Shown: positions 9,304-19,482 of the stretch, piece after piece
Layout of the letters: each line of letters starts with the position of its first letter
How positions within the stretch are numbered: position 1 is the stretch's first letter
DNA from: Candidatus Neoanaerotignum tabaqchaliae
GTDB taxonomy: Bacteria; Bacillota; Clostridia; Lachnospirales; Anaerotignaceae
Assembly: GCA_904420235.1 (NCBI GenBank)
Contig: CAJFUS010000020.1
Location: 1-33,612 of the forward strand
DNA: 33,612 bases
Direction: 5' to 3'
Program-made: the position numbers and the translations under genes
The notes under the pieces: model-generated
Databases searched by the model: none
Seen by the model: only the letters and a program-made list of their open reading frames with translations
What the model was told of the DNA's origin: nothing

Positions 9304-9777
9304 ATGCAGCGCAGAATGAAAGAATTTCATCTTAGTGAAGAAAGAGTTAATGAAATTTTGATTTTTTCCCCTACCGGAAGCATATCCACAATAGGTTATG
9401 ACGGATACCCATATACTGTCGCCGTTCACTATGTATACTTAAACGGAAACATCTATTTTCACGGTCTGCCAAAGGGAGAGAAGCTTGACAACATAAAAAG
9501 GGAGCCAAAAGTTTGTTTTTACATATACGATTTTAAAAAAATACTTAAAGACGGCATAGTCTCTCCCTGCAAAGCCGATTGCCAGTATGAAAGTGTATGC
9601 GTTAGGGGGCAAGCCTTTATTGTTCACGATATTAATGAGAAGCAGTCTGCATTAAACGCCATTGTTGAAAAATATACTCCTCAGTTTTCCGGCTTCAACA
9701 TACCCAAAGAAATGCTCAACGGCACCTGTGTCGTTAAAATAGTTATAGATTCTGTTACGGGAAAATATCATCAATAA
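9304..9777 (+). CDS. Pyridoxamine 5'-phosphate oxidase family, NimA-like flavoprotein
   Basis: 157 aa; GSISTIGYDGYPYTVAVHYVYLNGNIYFHGLPKGEKLDNIKREPKVCF; RBS aaggagg. Confidence 0.87.
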   Translation: MQRRMKEFHLSEERVNEILIFSPTGSISTIGYDGYPYTVAVHYVYLNGNIYFHGLPKGEKLDNIKREPKVCFYIYDFKKILKDGIVSPCKADCQYESVCVRGQAFIVHDINEKQSALNAIVEKYTPQFSGFNIPKEMLNGTCVVKIVIDSVTGKYHQ

Positions 9778-9791
9778 TTAATTTTAAAAAA

Positions 9792-9809
9792 CCCGAGAAA
9801 ATTCTCGGG
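9792..9809 (+). terminator. Terminator of the NimA-like gene
   Basis: CCCGAGAA-AA-TTCTCGGG followed by ctttta. Confidence 0.8.
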
Positions 9810-9927
9810 CTTTTATTTATATAACAAAATTGATTCAGCTGAAAAATAGATATAAAAATATGCTATTTTTTAATTTTATTCAGAAAATTTTTCCACCGAA
9901 CTTTTAAAAATTACGCTGATTTATTAA

Positions 9928-11133
9928 TCACATTTTATCCAGCGTGTTTTTAATTTCCTTTATAAAATCCTGGCTGTTTAAAACAACAGGGTTCTCAAGC
10001 TCTGTTATGGCCGCCAAATCCTTTGTCATTTTTCCGCTTTCTATTGTGCTTATAACGGCCTTTTCAAGCCTGTCAGCAAAATCGCAAAGCTCGCTTATTC
10101 CGTCAAGCTCTCCTCTTTTTCTTAAGGCTCCTGTCCATGCAAATATCGTGGCCACAGAATTTGTAGATGTTTCCTCGCCTTTAAGATATTTATAATAGTG
10201 CCTTTGAACAGTGCCGTGGGCCGCTTCATACTCATAAACGCCTGAAGGAGAAACAAGAACCGACGTCATCATGGCCAAAGAACCGAAAGCCGACGAAACC
10301 ATATCGCTGAAAACGTCGCCGTCATAATTTTTGCAGGCCCATATAAAGCCGCCTTCCGACTTCATAACCCTTGCCACAGCGTCGTCAATAAGAGTATAGA
10401 AATATTCTATGCCGGCTGCCTCAAATTTTTCTTTATACTCATTTTCATATATCTCGGCAAAAATATCCTTAAAAGTGTGGTCATATTTTTTTGATATGGT
10501 GTCTTTTGTGGCAAACCATAAACTTTGTTTAAGGTCAAGAGCGTAATTAAAGCAGCTTCTGGCAAAGCTTTCTATAGACGAATTAAGATTATGCTGTCCC
10601 TGAATAACTCCTGCGCCATTAAAATTATGTATAAGCTCTCTTGTCTCGTTTCCATTCTCATCTGTAAAAACAAGCTCGGCCTTTCCTGCTCCCGGTATTT
10701 TCATCTCAACAGACTTATATACATCGCCATAGGCATGCCTTGCTATTGTTATAGGTTTTTTCCAGCACTTAACAACCGGCTCTATTCCCTTCACCACAAT
10801 AGGCGTTCTAAAAACAGTTCCATCAAGCATGGCTCTTATTGTTCCGTTTGGGCTTTTCCACATTTCCTTAAGGTTATACTCCTTAACCCTTGCGGCATTC
10901 GGCGTTATTGTAGCGCATTTTACAGCCACGCCATATTTTTTTGTGGCTTCGGCTGAATCAGCCGTAACCTTGTCATTTGTTTCGTTTCTGTGCTCAAGGC
11001 CAAGGTCGTAATACTCTGTTTTTAAATCAACATAGGGTTCTATAAGCTCGTCCTTAATCATTTTCCAAAGCACTCTTGTCATTTCGTCGCCGTCCATTTC
11101 AACAAGCGGCGTAGTCATCTTAATTCTATCCAT
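9928..11133 (-). CDS. icd: NADP-dependent isocitrate dehydrogenase (eukaryote-like dimeric type)
   Basis: 401 aa; [74 protein letters not shown]. Confidence 0.95.
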   Translation of the reverse strand: MDRIKMTTPLVEMDGDEMTRVLWKMIKDELIEPYVDLKTEYYDLGLEHRNETNDKVTADSAEATKKYGVAVKCATITPNAARVKEYNLKEMWKSPNGTIRAMLDGTVFRTPIVVKGIEPVVKCWKKPITIARHAYGDVYKSVEMKIPGAGKAELVFTDENGNETRELIHNFNGAGVIQGQHNLNSSIESFARSCFNYALDLKQSLWFATKDTISKKYDHTFKDIFAEIYENEYKEKFEAAGIEYFYTLIDDAVARVMKSEGGFIWACKNYDGDVFSDMVSSAFGSLAMMTSVLVSPSGVYEYEAAHGTVQRHYYKYLKGEETSTNSVATIFAWTGALRKRGELDGISELCDFADRLEKAVISTIESGKMTKDLAAITELENPVVLNSQDFIKEIKNTLDKM

Positions 11134-11219
11134 TTTCGTCCTCCCGTATATTTTTTACAAACTAATTATTATACAAAACTTTCGCCTTATCAAGACTTTT
11201 TTGGCGCAACACTATAGTT

Positions 11220-11540
11220 TTATGAGCCTTTATGTTCTTTTCCCATCTCAATAAGCTTTTTAATCATTTTCTCGTCCTTGGCGTCGCCTATTGGTTCAAA
11301 ATCTTTAACCATAAGCAAAAGACGCTCAATCTCAACGCTTTTCGGCTTAAAATTATTGGCCGCTGATATAATTTTTTCCCTAATACTTTTTAAGTCCTCT
11401 CCGCTTTCAATATTCATAAGGCGGCAGAAAACGCCGCATGAATAGGCCAACTCATAATCAGATATTATAGAGGGATTTTTTTCACTTTTCATTTTTATAT
11501 TCATTGCTTGCTCAATAAGCGCCGGTATCATATAAGTCAC
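11220..11540 (-). CDS. Conserved-looking hypothetical protein
   Basis: 106-aa ORF directly downstream of the thioesterase gene with good coding character; no family recognised with certainty. Confidence 0.65.
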   Translation of the reverse strand: MTYMIPALIEQAMNIKMKSEKNPSIISDYELAYSCGVFCRLMNIESGEDLKSIREKIISAANNFKPKSVEIERLLLMVKDFEPIGDAKDEKMIKKLIEMGKEHKGS

Positions 11541-11542
11541 CT

Positions 11543-11962
11543 CTATTTTTCCATAAGCAAATTAAAAGCTTTATCCAGTTCAGGACAAACTTTTTTTAAA
11601 TTAACAGGTCTTCCGCTTGAATTTAAAAAGCAATGGCTGCTCTGTCCCTTAGCCACAATTTTCTTCGTAACGCTGTTTTTCATAACATATTCTATTACCA
11701 ACTTTATTCCATTGTATTCTTTTATATCGGTTTCAATCAAAATATCGTCCTCAAATTGGGTCATAATTTTATAATCGCATTTCACACCTATAACAGGGCT
11801 TATTATGCCTTCTTTTTCAAGACGCCCATATCCAAAACCGGCCTCAGCCATCATGTAAACTCTGGCTTCTTCCATCCACCGCACAAAATTAGAATGATGT
11901 ACTACGCCCATTTTGTCTGTTTCATAATATTGCACATGGTGAATATATGGCTTAATATTCAC
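11543..11962 (-). CDS. 4HBT (YbgC/FadM-like) acyl-CoA thioesterase
   Basis: IHHVQYYETDKMGVVHHSNFVRWMEEARV. GTG start at 11962 preferred over the track start at 12013 because AAAGGGGG sits just upstream. Confidence 0.9.
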   Translation of the reverse strand: MNIKPYIHHVQYYETDKMGVVHHSNFVRWMEEARVYMMAEAGFGYGRLEKEGIISPVIGVKCDYKIMTQFEDDILIETDIKEYNGIKLVIEYVMKNSVTKKIVAKGQSSHCFLNSSGRPVNLKKVCPELDKAFNLLMEK

Positions 11963-12143
11963 GTTAAAGCCCCCTTTATCAGCATTGTGTTTAATAATAT
12001 TATATACGTCCAAATCAGTTAAAACAATAATAAATATGTCTGTTATAATTTATAGAAATTATTGAATATATCAACAAAATGTAATATAATATCTATTATA
12101 TTTGAAGTTATTGACGTTAAATTTTAACAAAGGCGGTGATAAA

Positions 12144-12506
12144 ATGAATTTGCGCGAGTCCGGCGAAAACTATCTTGAGACAATACTCATTCTTGAAAAA
12201 CGAAACGGCATAGCGCGTTCTGTTGACGTAGCCAACGAGCTTAATTTCTCTAAACCCTCTATCAGTCGTGCCATGTCTGTTTTAAAAGAGGCCGGTTATG
12301 TTACTATTGGCAACATAAATCAGCTTGTGCTTACAGAAGAGGGAAGAAAAATAGCTGAAAGTGTTTATGAACGCCACTGCATACTTCACGATTATCTTGT
12401 GTCAATAGGCGTTGACGACGAAACAGCGTCAAAAGATGCATGCCGTATAGAGCACGTAATAAGTGAAGAATCTTTCCAATGCATAAAAAAGCTTCTTGGT
12501 AAATAA
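12144..12506 (+). CDS. DtxR/MntR-like metal-dependent regulator
   Basis: MNLRESGENYLETILILEKRNGIARSVDVANELNFSKPSISRAMSVLKEAGYV...HCILHDYLVSIGVDDETASKDACRIEHVISEE; RBS aaggcggtg before ATG 12144. Confidence 0.9.
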   Translation: MNLRESGENYLETILILEKRNGIARSVDVANELNFSKPSISRAMSVLKEAGYVTIGNINQLVLTEEGRKIAESVYERHCILHDYLVSIGVDDETASKDACRIEHVISEESFQCIKKLLGK

Positions 12507-12644
12507 TATTTTTTTACCCGTGCGTTAGCTTAATGCAATAATCATTTTAGAAACTAACCAATATTTTATCGTGAAATATTTATTTCCTAAAGAAACGGCT
12601 ATTTCTTAAAAAAACTTCTGTTTCAAAAAAGAAATATATGTTTC

Positions 12645-12682
12645 AAACTAAAAAGAGGAGCTTAACCTCCTCTTTTTAGTTT
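12645..12682. terminator. Bidirectional terminator between the DtxR-like and HD genes
   Basis: Perfect 16-bp stem AAACTAAAAAGAGGAG-CTTAAC-CTCCTCTTTTTAGTTT. Confidence 0.85.
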
Positions 12683-12686
12683 ATCT

Positions 12687-13271
12687 TCAGCTGTTATATT
12701 TTTCCATAGTTTCCTGAACAGTCTTTTCACAAGAACGCATTGCTTCAAGAGAATCGGTAAAAAGTTGGTCCAGTTCAATGCCCAAATTTTCTGCGCCTTG
12801 TTTTATAACATCCCTTGAACAGCCTGCTGCGAAAGCCTTGTCTTTAAACTTTTTCTTAAGGCTTTTAAGCTCCATATCCATAACGCTTTTTGAAGGACGC
12901 ATAAGCGCAGCGGCGCCTATAAGTCCTGTAAGCTCATCAACGGCAAAAAGCACCTTTTCCATTTCATGCTCCGGCTTAACATCGGAACAAAGACCATATC
13001 CATGGCTTACAACCGAATGTATTATGTCGTCGCCAACTCCGGCCTCTTTTAAAAGTTCCGGAGCCTTTTTGCAATGCTGGTCAGGATAAAGCTCAAAATC
13101 TATGTCGTGCAAAAGTCCCACTGTTCCCCAATATTCTGGGTCATAACCAAGTTTTTGGGCATACCAGCGCATAACGCCCTCAACTGTAATGGCGTGCTGA
13201 ATGTGGAAAGGCTCTTTGTTATATTTTTTCAAAAGCTCAAAAGCCTCGTCTCTGCTTATAAAATTTCCCAT
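12687..13271 (-). CDS. HD domain hydrolase
   Basis: 194 aa; GLLHDIDFELYPDQH, VVSHGYG, AVDELTGLI. Confidence 0.88.
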   Translation of the reverse strand: MGNFISRDEAFELLKKYNKEPFHIQHAITVEGVMRWYAQKLGYDPEYWGTVGLLHDIDFELYPDQHCKKAPELLKEAGVGDDIIHSVVSHGYGLCSDVKPEHEMEKVLFAVDELTGLIGAAALMRPSKSVMDMELKSLKKKFKDKAFAAGCSRDVIKQGAENLGIELDQLFTDSLEAMRSCEKTVQETMEKYNS

Positions 13272-13284
13272 TTAAACGGCCTCC

Positions 13285-14214
13285 TTAAACAAGATAATCA
13301 GGTGTTGAAAGGTACCTGTCGCCTGTATCCGGTATTATAACAACTATGTTCTTGCCCTTATTTTCCGGTCTTTCGGCAACTTTTAAAGCCGCCCATACGG
13401 CCGCTCCTGAAGATATGCCCGCAAGCACACCCTCTTTTCTGGCAAGAAGTCTGCCCATATTATAAGCATCGTCATCTGAAACGGTTATTATCTCATCATA
13501 AATTTTTCTGTCAAGTGTTTCAGGCACAAAGTTAGCTCCTATTCCCTGAAGCTTATGACTTCCGGCATGTCCTTCGGACAAAAGCGGAGATGATAAAGGC
13601 TCAACGGCTATAACTTTAACAAGAGGGTTCATCTCCTTTAAATATTTTCCTGTTCCGCTAAGGGTTCCCCCTGTTCCAACTCCGGCTATAAATATATCAA
13701 CATTCCCGTCGGTGTCGTTCCATATTTCAGGCCCTGTTGTTAAATAATGAGCTTTAGGATTAGACGGGTTTACAAATTGCCCCGGTATAAAAGAACCGTC
13801 AATTTCAGCCGCCAGCTCATCAGCCTTGTCAACAGCGCCCTGCATTCCCTTTTTGCCGTCTGTAAGCACAATCTCAGCGCCATATGCTTTAAGAAGATTT
13901 ATTCTTTCAACGCTCATTGTGTCGGGCATTACAAAAATAGATTTGTATCCTCTTGAGGCCGCTGCCGCCGCCAATCCTATGCCTGTGTTGCCGCTTGTAG
14001 GCTCAATTATAACAGCTCCTTCTTTAATTAAGCCTTTTTTCTCAGCATCATCAAGCATAAACTTTGCAACCCTGTCTTTGGCGCTTCCGGCAGGATTTAA
14101 AAATTCCAACTTGGCAAAGACCTTTGCTTCAAGTCCGCGTTCCTTTTCAATATTGCTAAGCTCAAGAAGCGGCGTGTTCCCCACTATATCAGTAACCCTT
14201 TTATATAACCTCAA
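13285..14214 (-). CDS. cysK: Cysteine synthase (O-acetylserine sulfhydrylase)
   Basis: VGNTPLLELSNIE, FLNPAGSAKDRVAKFM, EPTSGNTGIGLA, GVGTGGTLSGTGKYLKE. TTG start at 14214 preferred because AGGGAGG lies upstream; track ORF runs to 14271. Confidence 0.95.
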   Translation of the reverse strand: MRLYKRVTDIVGNTPLLELSNIEKERGLEAKVFAKLEFLNPAGSAKDRVAKFMLDDAEKKGLIKEGAVIIEPTSGNTGIGLAAAAASRGYKSIFVMPDTMSVERINLLKAYGAEIVLTDGKKGMQGAVDKADELAAEIDGSFIPGQFVNPSNPKAHYLTTGPEIWNDTDGNVDIFIAGVGTGGTLSGTGKYLKEMNPLVKVIAVEPLSSPLLSEGHAGSHKLQGIGANFVPETLDRKIYDEIITVSDDDAYNMGRLLARKEGVLAGISSGAAVWAALKVAERPENKGKNIVVIIPDTGDRYLSTPDYLV

Positions 14215-14356
14215 ACTTAACGCCTCCCTAAAGAAAATAAAAACTGAAATTAATAAACTAAAGTATACCATAAAAGCTATATTATATAAAAGCGCCTAAC
14301 AAATATTTTTACAAATACCATTCATTATTAAAACGAAAGGAAACCTCTTAACTTCA

Positions 14357-14382
14357 TTGAAAGCTATTAAACTGAATGGTAT
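14357..14382 (+). promoter_or_regulatory. Promoter for the small membrane protein gene
   Basis: TTGAAA, 17-nt spacer gctattaaactgaatgg, TATAAT. Confidence 0.6.
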
Positions 14383-14410
14383 AATGAAGCTTAGTATAGG
14401 AGTTGATAAA

Positions 14411-14701
14411 ATGAAAAAAATCTTTATAAAATGTATTGAGATTTTTACTGAATCAATAAATTATATAATTATCAGCTACGCTCTTTCAAACATGGCTATG
14501 TTTTTCAAAACCAATCTGCTTTATATCCTATTTTTTGCGTCCGAAATATGGGTTACAGGAAATTATCTTAAAAATATTTTTTCCATAACAAAAATAAAGC
14601 TCGTTTCTGTAGTTTTTTTAATAATCTGTTTTATAATTCATATCAGCATGATATACTTTACTGGATATATTTCCGGAACAATCATTCCGTTTAGTGAATA
14701 G
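14411..14701 (+). CDS. Small hypothetical membrane protein (about 96 aa)
   Basis: ATG 14411 with RBS aggag; hydrophobic segments; no family recognised. Confidence 0.6.
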   Translation: MKKIFIKCIEIFTESINYIIISYALSNMAMFFKTNLLYILFFASEIWVTGNYLKNIFSITKIKLVSVVFLIICFIIHISMIYFTGYISGTIIPFSE

Positions 14702-14875
14702 TTGGTAAACCTTTGGCTCTTTATTAACAGGCTTTATTATTTTCATAACATTAAAAATAAAATCTTTGAAATAAGAACTATTTTTTATAAAACTGATTTC
14801 CGGTTTTACTAATCAAAAATTTTATAACATATTTATAAAACGGTTTAATGCTAATCAGTTAAAAATATGCAAAAA

Positions 14876-14893
14876 GCCGGACTTTTGTCCGGC
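14876..14893 (-). terminator. Terminator of the two-component operon
   Basis: GCCGGAC-TTTT-GTCCGGC; the minus strand continues into TTTTT. Confidence 0.8.
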
Positions 14894-14909
14894 TTTAGCA
14901 TGCTTATAT

Positions 14910-16886
14910 TTAATTGAGGCGTATTTCAGCTTTAAACAAATCTCCGTCTATTGTTATGCCGAATTTGCCGCCTTGAAGCTCAACAAGGCTTTTTGCTATA
15001 TTAAGTCCAAGACCGCTTCCCTCTGTATTTCTTGATGCATCTCCTCTTACAAACCTTTCCATAAGCTCGTCGGCGTTTATATTAAGCTGGTCTTTTGATA
15101 TGTTTTTTACAGATATTACAGTTTCGCCCTTTTCCTGTTTAAGGTCAACATAAACCCTTGTTCCATTCTGAGCGTATTTGCATACGTTTGAGAAAAGATT
15201 ATCCATTACTCTCCATAAAAGCCTTCCATCTGCCTTAACAGGCTTTTCGTTTTCCGGAGTTGTAACAACAACCGTAAGATTGGCGTTTTTAAGCTTCTCG
15301 TCATACTCGCCTTCCGACTGATATATTATTTCGCTTGCCAAAAGTTCTTTAATATCAACATTAATATTTCCTGTTGAGGCTTTTGAGGCTTCAAGCAAAT
15401 CATCTATAAGCTTTTTAAGTCTGTCGGACTGACGCGATAAAACATCTATATATTCCTTTTGCTGTTCCGGAGTACATTGTCCCTTTAAAAGGCCAACATA
15501 ATTTATTATTGACGTAAGCGGCGTTTTAATATCATGGGACACATTTGTAATAAGCTCTGTTTTCATTCTCTCACTTTTCATCTGCTTTTCAACAGCAAGA
15601 GCTATGCCTCTATTTATGGAGTTAAGGTTCTCGCCATGTTTTTTAAATCTCCAACGCATACGTTTTGTATCAACTCTATAGTTCATATTTCCATCGGCTA
15701 TCTCTTTGCCGGCTCTTTCAAGAGAAACACAAGTTTTAGCAAATTTGTAGGCTATAAGTATAGCCGCCACATCAACTATAAAATTAAAAAGGAACATATC
15801 TGTGGCATTAACAAATATAATAACCACAACAAAAAGTACGGCTCCCCATGTATAAGGAAGGGAATTTATAAAACTTCCAGCTCCTTTAAGGCAAAGCCTT
15901 ATAAAAGCGAAGAAAATATCCGCGCATTTATAGCAAACCGTTGTTTTTATAAGAGTTTTTGTTTTAATTCTTGTGGCCAGTGTAACTGATGTTGACAGAA
16001 AAAGTGTTGAGCCTATAACAGCCGAAACTATAACGGCTATCCATTGGTATCTTGCCAAAAGGTCCATATAAATAACTTCTTCTATAGCCACAACCACACA
16101 GCATGCAGCAATAAAATCAAAAACAAGATAGAGGTCAAAGGGTATTTTATCGTGCAGATTAGTTTGAATAACATCCTCATATCCTTCAACGCCTTTTTTC
16201 CTTACATGGCCTGCCGCAGCTAAAAGATAAACATAAAGCGCAAAGGCAATAATTGCAAATATCACAGCGGCAGCTATAACATTATATTTATTGCTGTTGA
16301 AACTTTCATACATTTCCTTCTGCTGACTTAGCCAGCTGTTTTCTGGAATGGAAAAAATGCCGTATGCAACCTCATAAAACCTTCCGTTATCACTTGTATA
16401 TGAAAACGACCCTTCTAAAAGAGGCGTTGAATTGCTATATTGCTGCGGTATATTTGTATCATATTTATCAGTGTTAAAGTCACCTACATTAGTAACCGAA
16501 CTGCTTTCATTTGTTCCTGTAAGCGGCTCAACAATTTCTGTTGTGTTTTCCGCAGCGTTTTCGGACGCGCTGTTCCAGCTTCTTTCTTCATAAGTATAGG
16601 TGTCGTATCCGTCAGGATAACCCCTATCATAAATTTTAACATACACTCCGCTGTCGTTGTTTAATGGGAATGAGCCATTTTCTATATACGACACTGAACT
16701 TTCCCACGCCCTGCTATAGGCATAATCGCGGCACAAAGGAGAGCTGAAAAAGCCTCCGGCGTTATAACAGCCATAAATCATAGCATATATAATAGCAACA
16801 ACTGAAACCACAGTAATTGAGGCCGAAATAACAAAAGCCACACTTCCAAAAGCCTTAAGAGCAAAGTTGTTTTTTATGTTCCTCAT
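14910..16886 (-). CDS. Membrane sensor histidine kinase
   Basis: 658 aa; H-box ITNVSHDIKTPLTSIINYVGLL, N-box WRVMDNLFSNVCKYA, GSGLGLNIAKSLVELQGG; about six TM segments and an extracytoplasmic loop. Confidence 0.94.
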   Translation of the reverse strand: MRNIKNNFALKAFGSVAFVISASITVVSVVAIIYAMIYGCYNAGGFFSSPLCRDYAYSRAWESSVSYIENGSFPLNNDSGVYVKIYDRGYPDGYDTYTYEERSWNSASENAAENTTEIVEPLTGTNESSSVTNVGDFNTDKYDTNIPQQYSNSTPLLEGSFSYTSDNGRFYEVAYGIFSIPENSWLSQQKEMYESFNSNKYNVIAAAVIFAIIAFALYVYLLAAAGHVRKKGVEGYEDVIQTNLHDKIPFDLYLVFDFIAACCVVVAIEEVIYMDLLARYQWIAVIVSAVIGSTLFLSTSVTLATRIKTKTLIKTTVCYKCADIFFAFIRLCLKGAGSFINSLPYTWGAVLFVVVIIFVNATDMFLFNFIVDVAAILIAYKFAKTCVSLERAGKEIADGNMNYRVDTKRMRWRFKKHGENLNSINRGIALAVEKQMKSERMKTELITNVSHDIKTPLTSIINYVGLLKGQCTPEQQKEYIDVLSRQSDRLKKLIDDLLEASKASTGNINVDIKELLASEIIYQSEGEYDEKLKNANLTVVVTTPENEKPVKADGRLLWRVMDNLFSNVCKYAQNGTRVYVDLKQEKGETVISVKNISKDQLNINADELMERFVRGDASRNTEGSGLGLNIAKSLVELQGGKFGITIDGDLFKAEIRLN

Positions 16887-17578
16887 TTTCTCGCCTCCAT
16901 TTTATATCCATGTCCCCACACCACTTTTATATATTTAGGCTCAGATGGATTTATCTCTATTTTCTCTCTTAAATGTCTTATATGAACGGCAACAGAGCCT
17001 TCCGAGCCAAAAGGCTTTTCCTGCCATATATGCTCATAAATTTCCGGCGATGAGAAAACTTTCCCTGGATTTTCCATAAGAAATTTAAGTATGTTGTACT
17101 CTATGGGTGTAAGAGTAACAGCCTCGCCGTCAACCGTAACTATTTTTGCCTCATCGTCAAGCTCTATGCCGCCTATAACAAGCTTTCCGGCTTTCTGCTC
17201 CATTCCGCCAAGCCTTGTATATCTTCTTAGCTGTGAACGGACTCTTGCCTGAACCTCAACTGGATTAAAAGGCTTTGTTATGTAATCGTCCGCGCCTATG
17301 TTAAGACCGAATATTTTGTCATTATCCTCACTTTTTGCCGTAAGCATTATTATAGGCACATTGCAGCCCTCATCCCTAAGTTTTTTGGTCGCCTCTATGC
17401 CGTCCATAACAGGCATCATTATGTCAATAAGTATAAGATGTATATCGTTTTGATGCACTTTTTCAATGGCTTCCTGGCCCGTATAGGCTTCAAATATGTT
17501 ATAATTCTCAGAATCAAGATATATTCTAAGAGCTGAAACAATATCTTTCTCGTCATCACATATTAATATGTTATACAT
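16883..17578 (-). CDS. OmpR/PhoB family response regulator
   Basis: 231 aa; ILICDDEKDIV, LILIDIMMPVMDGIEA, DDYITKPFNPVEV, C-terminal winged helix; 4-bp overlap with the kinase gene. Confidence 0.95.
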   Translation of the reverse strand: MYNILICDDEKDIVSALRIYLDSENYNIFEAYTGQEAIEKVHQNDIHLILIDIMMPVMDGIEATKKLRDEGCNVPIIMLTAKSEDNDKIFGLNIGADDYITKPFNPVEVQARVRSQLRRYTRLGGMEQKAGKLVIGGIELDDEAKIVTVDGEAVTLTPIEYNILKFLMENPGKVFSSPEIYEHIWQEKPFGSEGSVAVHIRHLREKIEINPSEPKYIKVVWGHGYKMEARK

Positions 17579-17939
17579 AAAAATTTCCTCCCCAATAAAG
17601 AAACACTTTTCGGCGTAAGAAAATTATAGTTCCCTCCGTCAATAACATTATAGCAAAATATCTGTTTAAGAAAAAAGTATGCAACTAATTAAGAATTGTT
17701 TAAGATGAATAAGTCAACATTTTCTAACTTTAAATACTTTATCATTGTTTCAGACAATAAAAAACAGAATGTCTATATTTTCTGCTGATATTAAATTCTT
17801 CAACGCTTTTTACTACATTTAAAAAATCGGGCAGCATATACTTTGATTAATTCTTAAAAAACATGTTTTTTTGCAGCAAACAAATTTTTCTATTCAATAT
17901 TCACTGTTAATAAACTTTCAAACAAATATTAACACAAAA

Positions 17940-17972
17940 AAGAAAGCCTCATACACAAGGCTTTCTTTTTTT
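17940..17972. terminator. Terminator of the GntP gene
   Basis: AGAAAGCCT-catacac-AAGGCTTTCT with T/A runs on both sides. Confidence 0.75.
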
Positions 17973-17994
17973 ATTTTTTATTTTATATTAAATT

Positions 17995-19335
17995 TTAAAG
18001 TCCCGGAAGAATTCCTTGGAAAAGACTAAGTATCAAAACAATTATAAATCCGGTAATTCCTGCTATAAATCCGCCTATTGTCCAGCCCTTAAGCGACTGG
18101 GAGAAAGAGAAATCGGCAAATCTATTTATAACCCAGAAACCGGAGTCATTTGGAAGTGAAAGTCCAACGCTTCCAAAGCATATAGCAAGACCTACAAGCA
18201 CCGGAGAGGCTCCTGTTGACGCTATTGAAGGGCCAACAATGGCTGAAGCCGTAACAAGTGCAACTGTGGCCGACCCTTGAGCGGCTCTTAATATCTGTGA
18301 AAGAAGGAAGCCAAGAACAATAAGCGGAATATTAAAGTTAGACATTGAAGTTACAATATAATCTCCAATACCTGTGGCGTTTATTATTGCGCCAAAGCTT
18401 CCTCCGGCTCCCGTTATTAAAAATACCATTCCTGCCTGCCCTGCGGCCTCTGTAAGCATGTCGTCAAGGGGACGTTTATAATATTTTCTAAGAGCAAACA
18501 TAGCCACAATAACACCTATAAAAAGAGCTATATTTTTATCGCCTATAAACGCACACGCATCTGTTAATGCTTGATTTTTATCACCAATGGCAACGCTGGC
18601 AACGGTTCCTGCAAGTATAAGTACAATAGGAAGAAGTATAAGTCCGACGGCAAGCATACCAGGGCACCTTTCGCCTGATTTTCCGTCGTCTATCTCGACT
18701 TCCTCAACCTCATGGCCGCACTGCTCAGGGAAAAACTTCTTAACGGTAAGTTTTGAGTAAAGAACTCCGCCAATAAGAGCGGCGGGAACGCTGGCAACTA
18801 TAGAATAGAATACAAAAGAGGCAACCGGAGCGTTTACGGTGCCGCAAACGGCCATAGGACCCGGCGTTGGTATTATGGCGCAGTGAGCCACAATAAGTCC
18901 AACGGCAAGAGCCGTAACAAAACGTGCGAAAGGAATTCCTGTTTTTCTTGAAAGCTGTTTTGCTATTGAAACAAGAATAACAAAAGCCGCGTCAAAGTAA
19001 ACAGGTATAGCAACTATAACGCCTGTTATACAAAGGGCTATTGGGGAATTTTTAATACCAACCTTACGAAGGGCAAGGTTAGCTATTTCCTCCGTTCCAC
19101 CTGTTTCATATAAAAGCTGCCCAAGAATAATTCCAAGAGCTATAACAATACCTATGCTTGTCATTGTTGAGCCAAAGCCTGAAGCGATGTTTGACGATAT
19201 GTCAGTAACATTCATTCCGCTTCCAAACCCCATAAGTATTGACGTAAAAATAAGGGCAAGAAAAGGATTAACCTTAAACTTGATAATTAAAAGCATTAAT
19301 ATAGCAATGCCTATTAAAAAAATCGCCAATAACAT
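17995..19335 (-). CDS. GntP family permease (gluconate/organic acid:H+ symporter-like)
   Basis: GSGMNVTDISSNIASGFGSTMTSIGIVIALGIILGQLLYETGGTEEIA, PTPGPMAVCGT; start at 19335 with RBS aaggag; track ORF runs to 19416. Confidence 0.92.
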   Translation of the reverse strand: MLLAIFLIGIAILMLLIIKFKVNPFLALIFTSILMGFGSGMNVTDISSNIASGFGSTMTSIGIVIALGIILGQLLYETGGTEEIANLALRKVGIKNSPIALCITGVIVAIPVYFDAAFVILVSIAKQLSRKTGIPFARFVTALAVGLIVAHCAIIPTPGPMAVCGTVNAPVASFVFYSIVASVPAALIGGVLYSKLTVKKFFPEQCGHEVEEVEIDDGKSGERCPGMLAVGLILLPIVLILAGTVASVAIGDKNQALTDACAFIGDKNIALFIGVIVAMFALRKYYKRPLDDMLTEAAGQAGMVFLITGAGGSFGAIINATGIGDYIVTSMSNFNIPLIVLGFLLSQILRAAQGSATVALVTASAIVGPSIASTGASPVLVGLAICFGSVGLSLPNDSGFWVINRFADFSFSQSLKGWTIGGFIAGITGFIIVLILSLFQGILPGL

Positions 19336-19453
19336 AATAAATAAACTCCTTAATATTTTTTTATTATTAAGCTGCGCAGCAAAATTACTTCTATCAAAAA
19401 ATAGTTGAAAAATCACTTCTTATAAAATACCGGCGTCCTGAAATTCCTATAAC

Positions 19454-19482
19454 ATAATATTTATATACCCATAATTTGTCAA
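19454..19482 (-). promoter_or_regulatory. Promoter of the GntP gene
   Basis: Minus strand TTGACA (19477-19482), 17-nt spacer, TATTAT (19454-19459). Confidence 0.7.

Noticed and set aside
10525-10956. 143-aa plus-strand ORF
   Set aside because: Antisense to NADP-isocitrate dehydrogenase; no plausible protein features.
13826-14299. 157-aa plus-strand ORF
   Set aside because: Antisense shadow of cysK.
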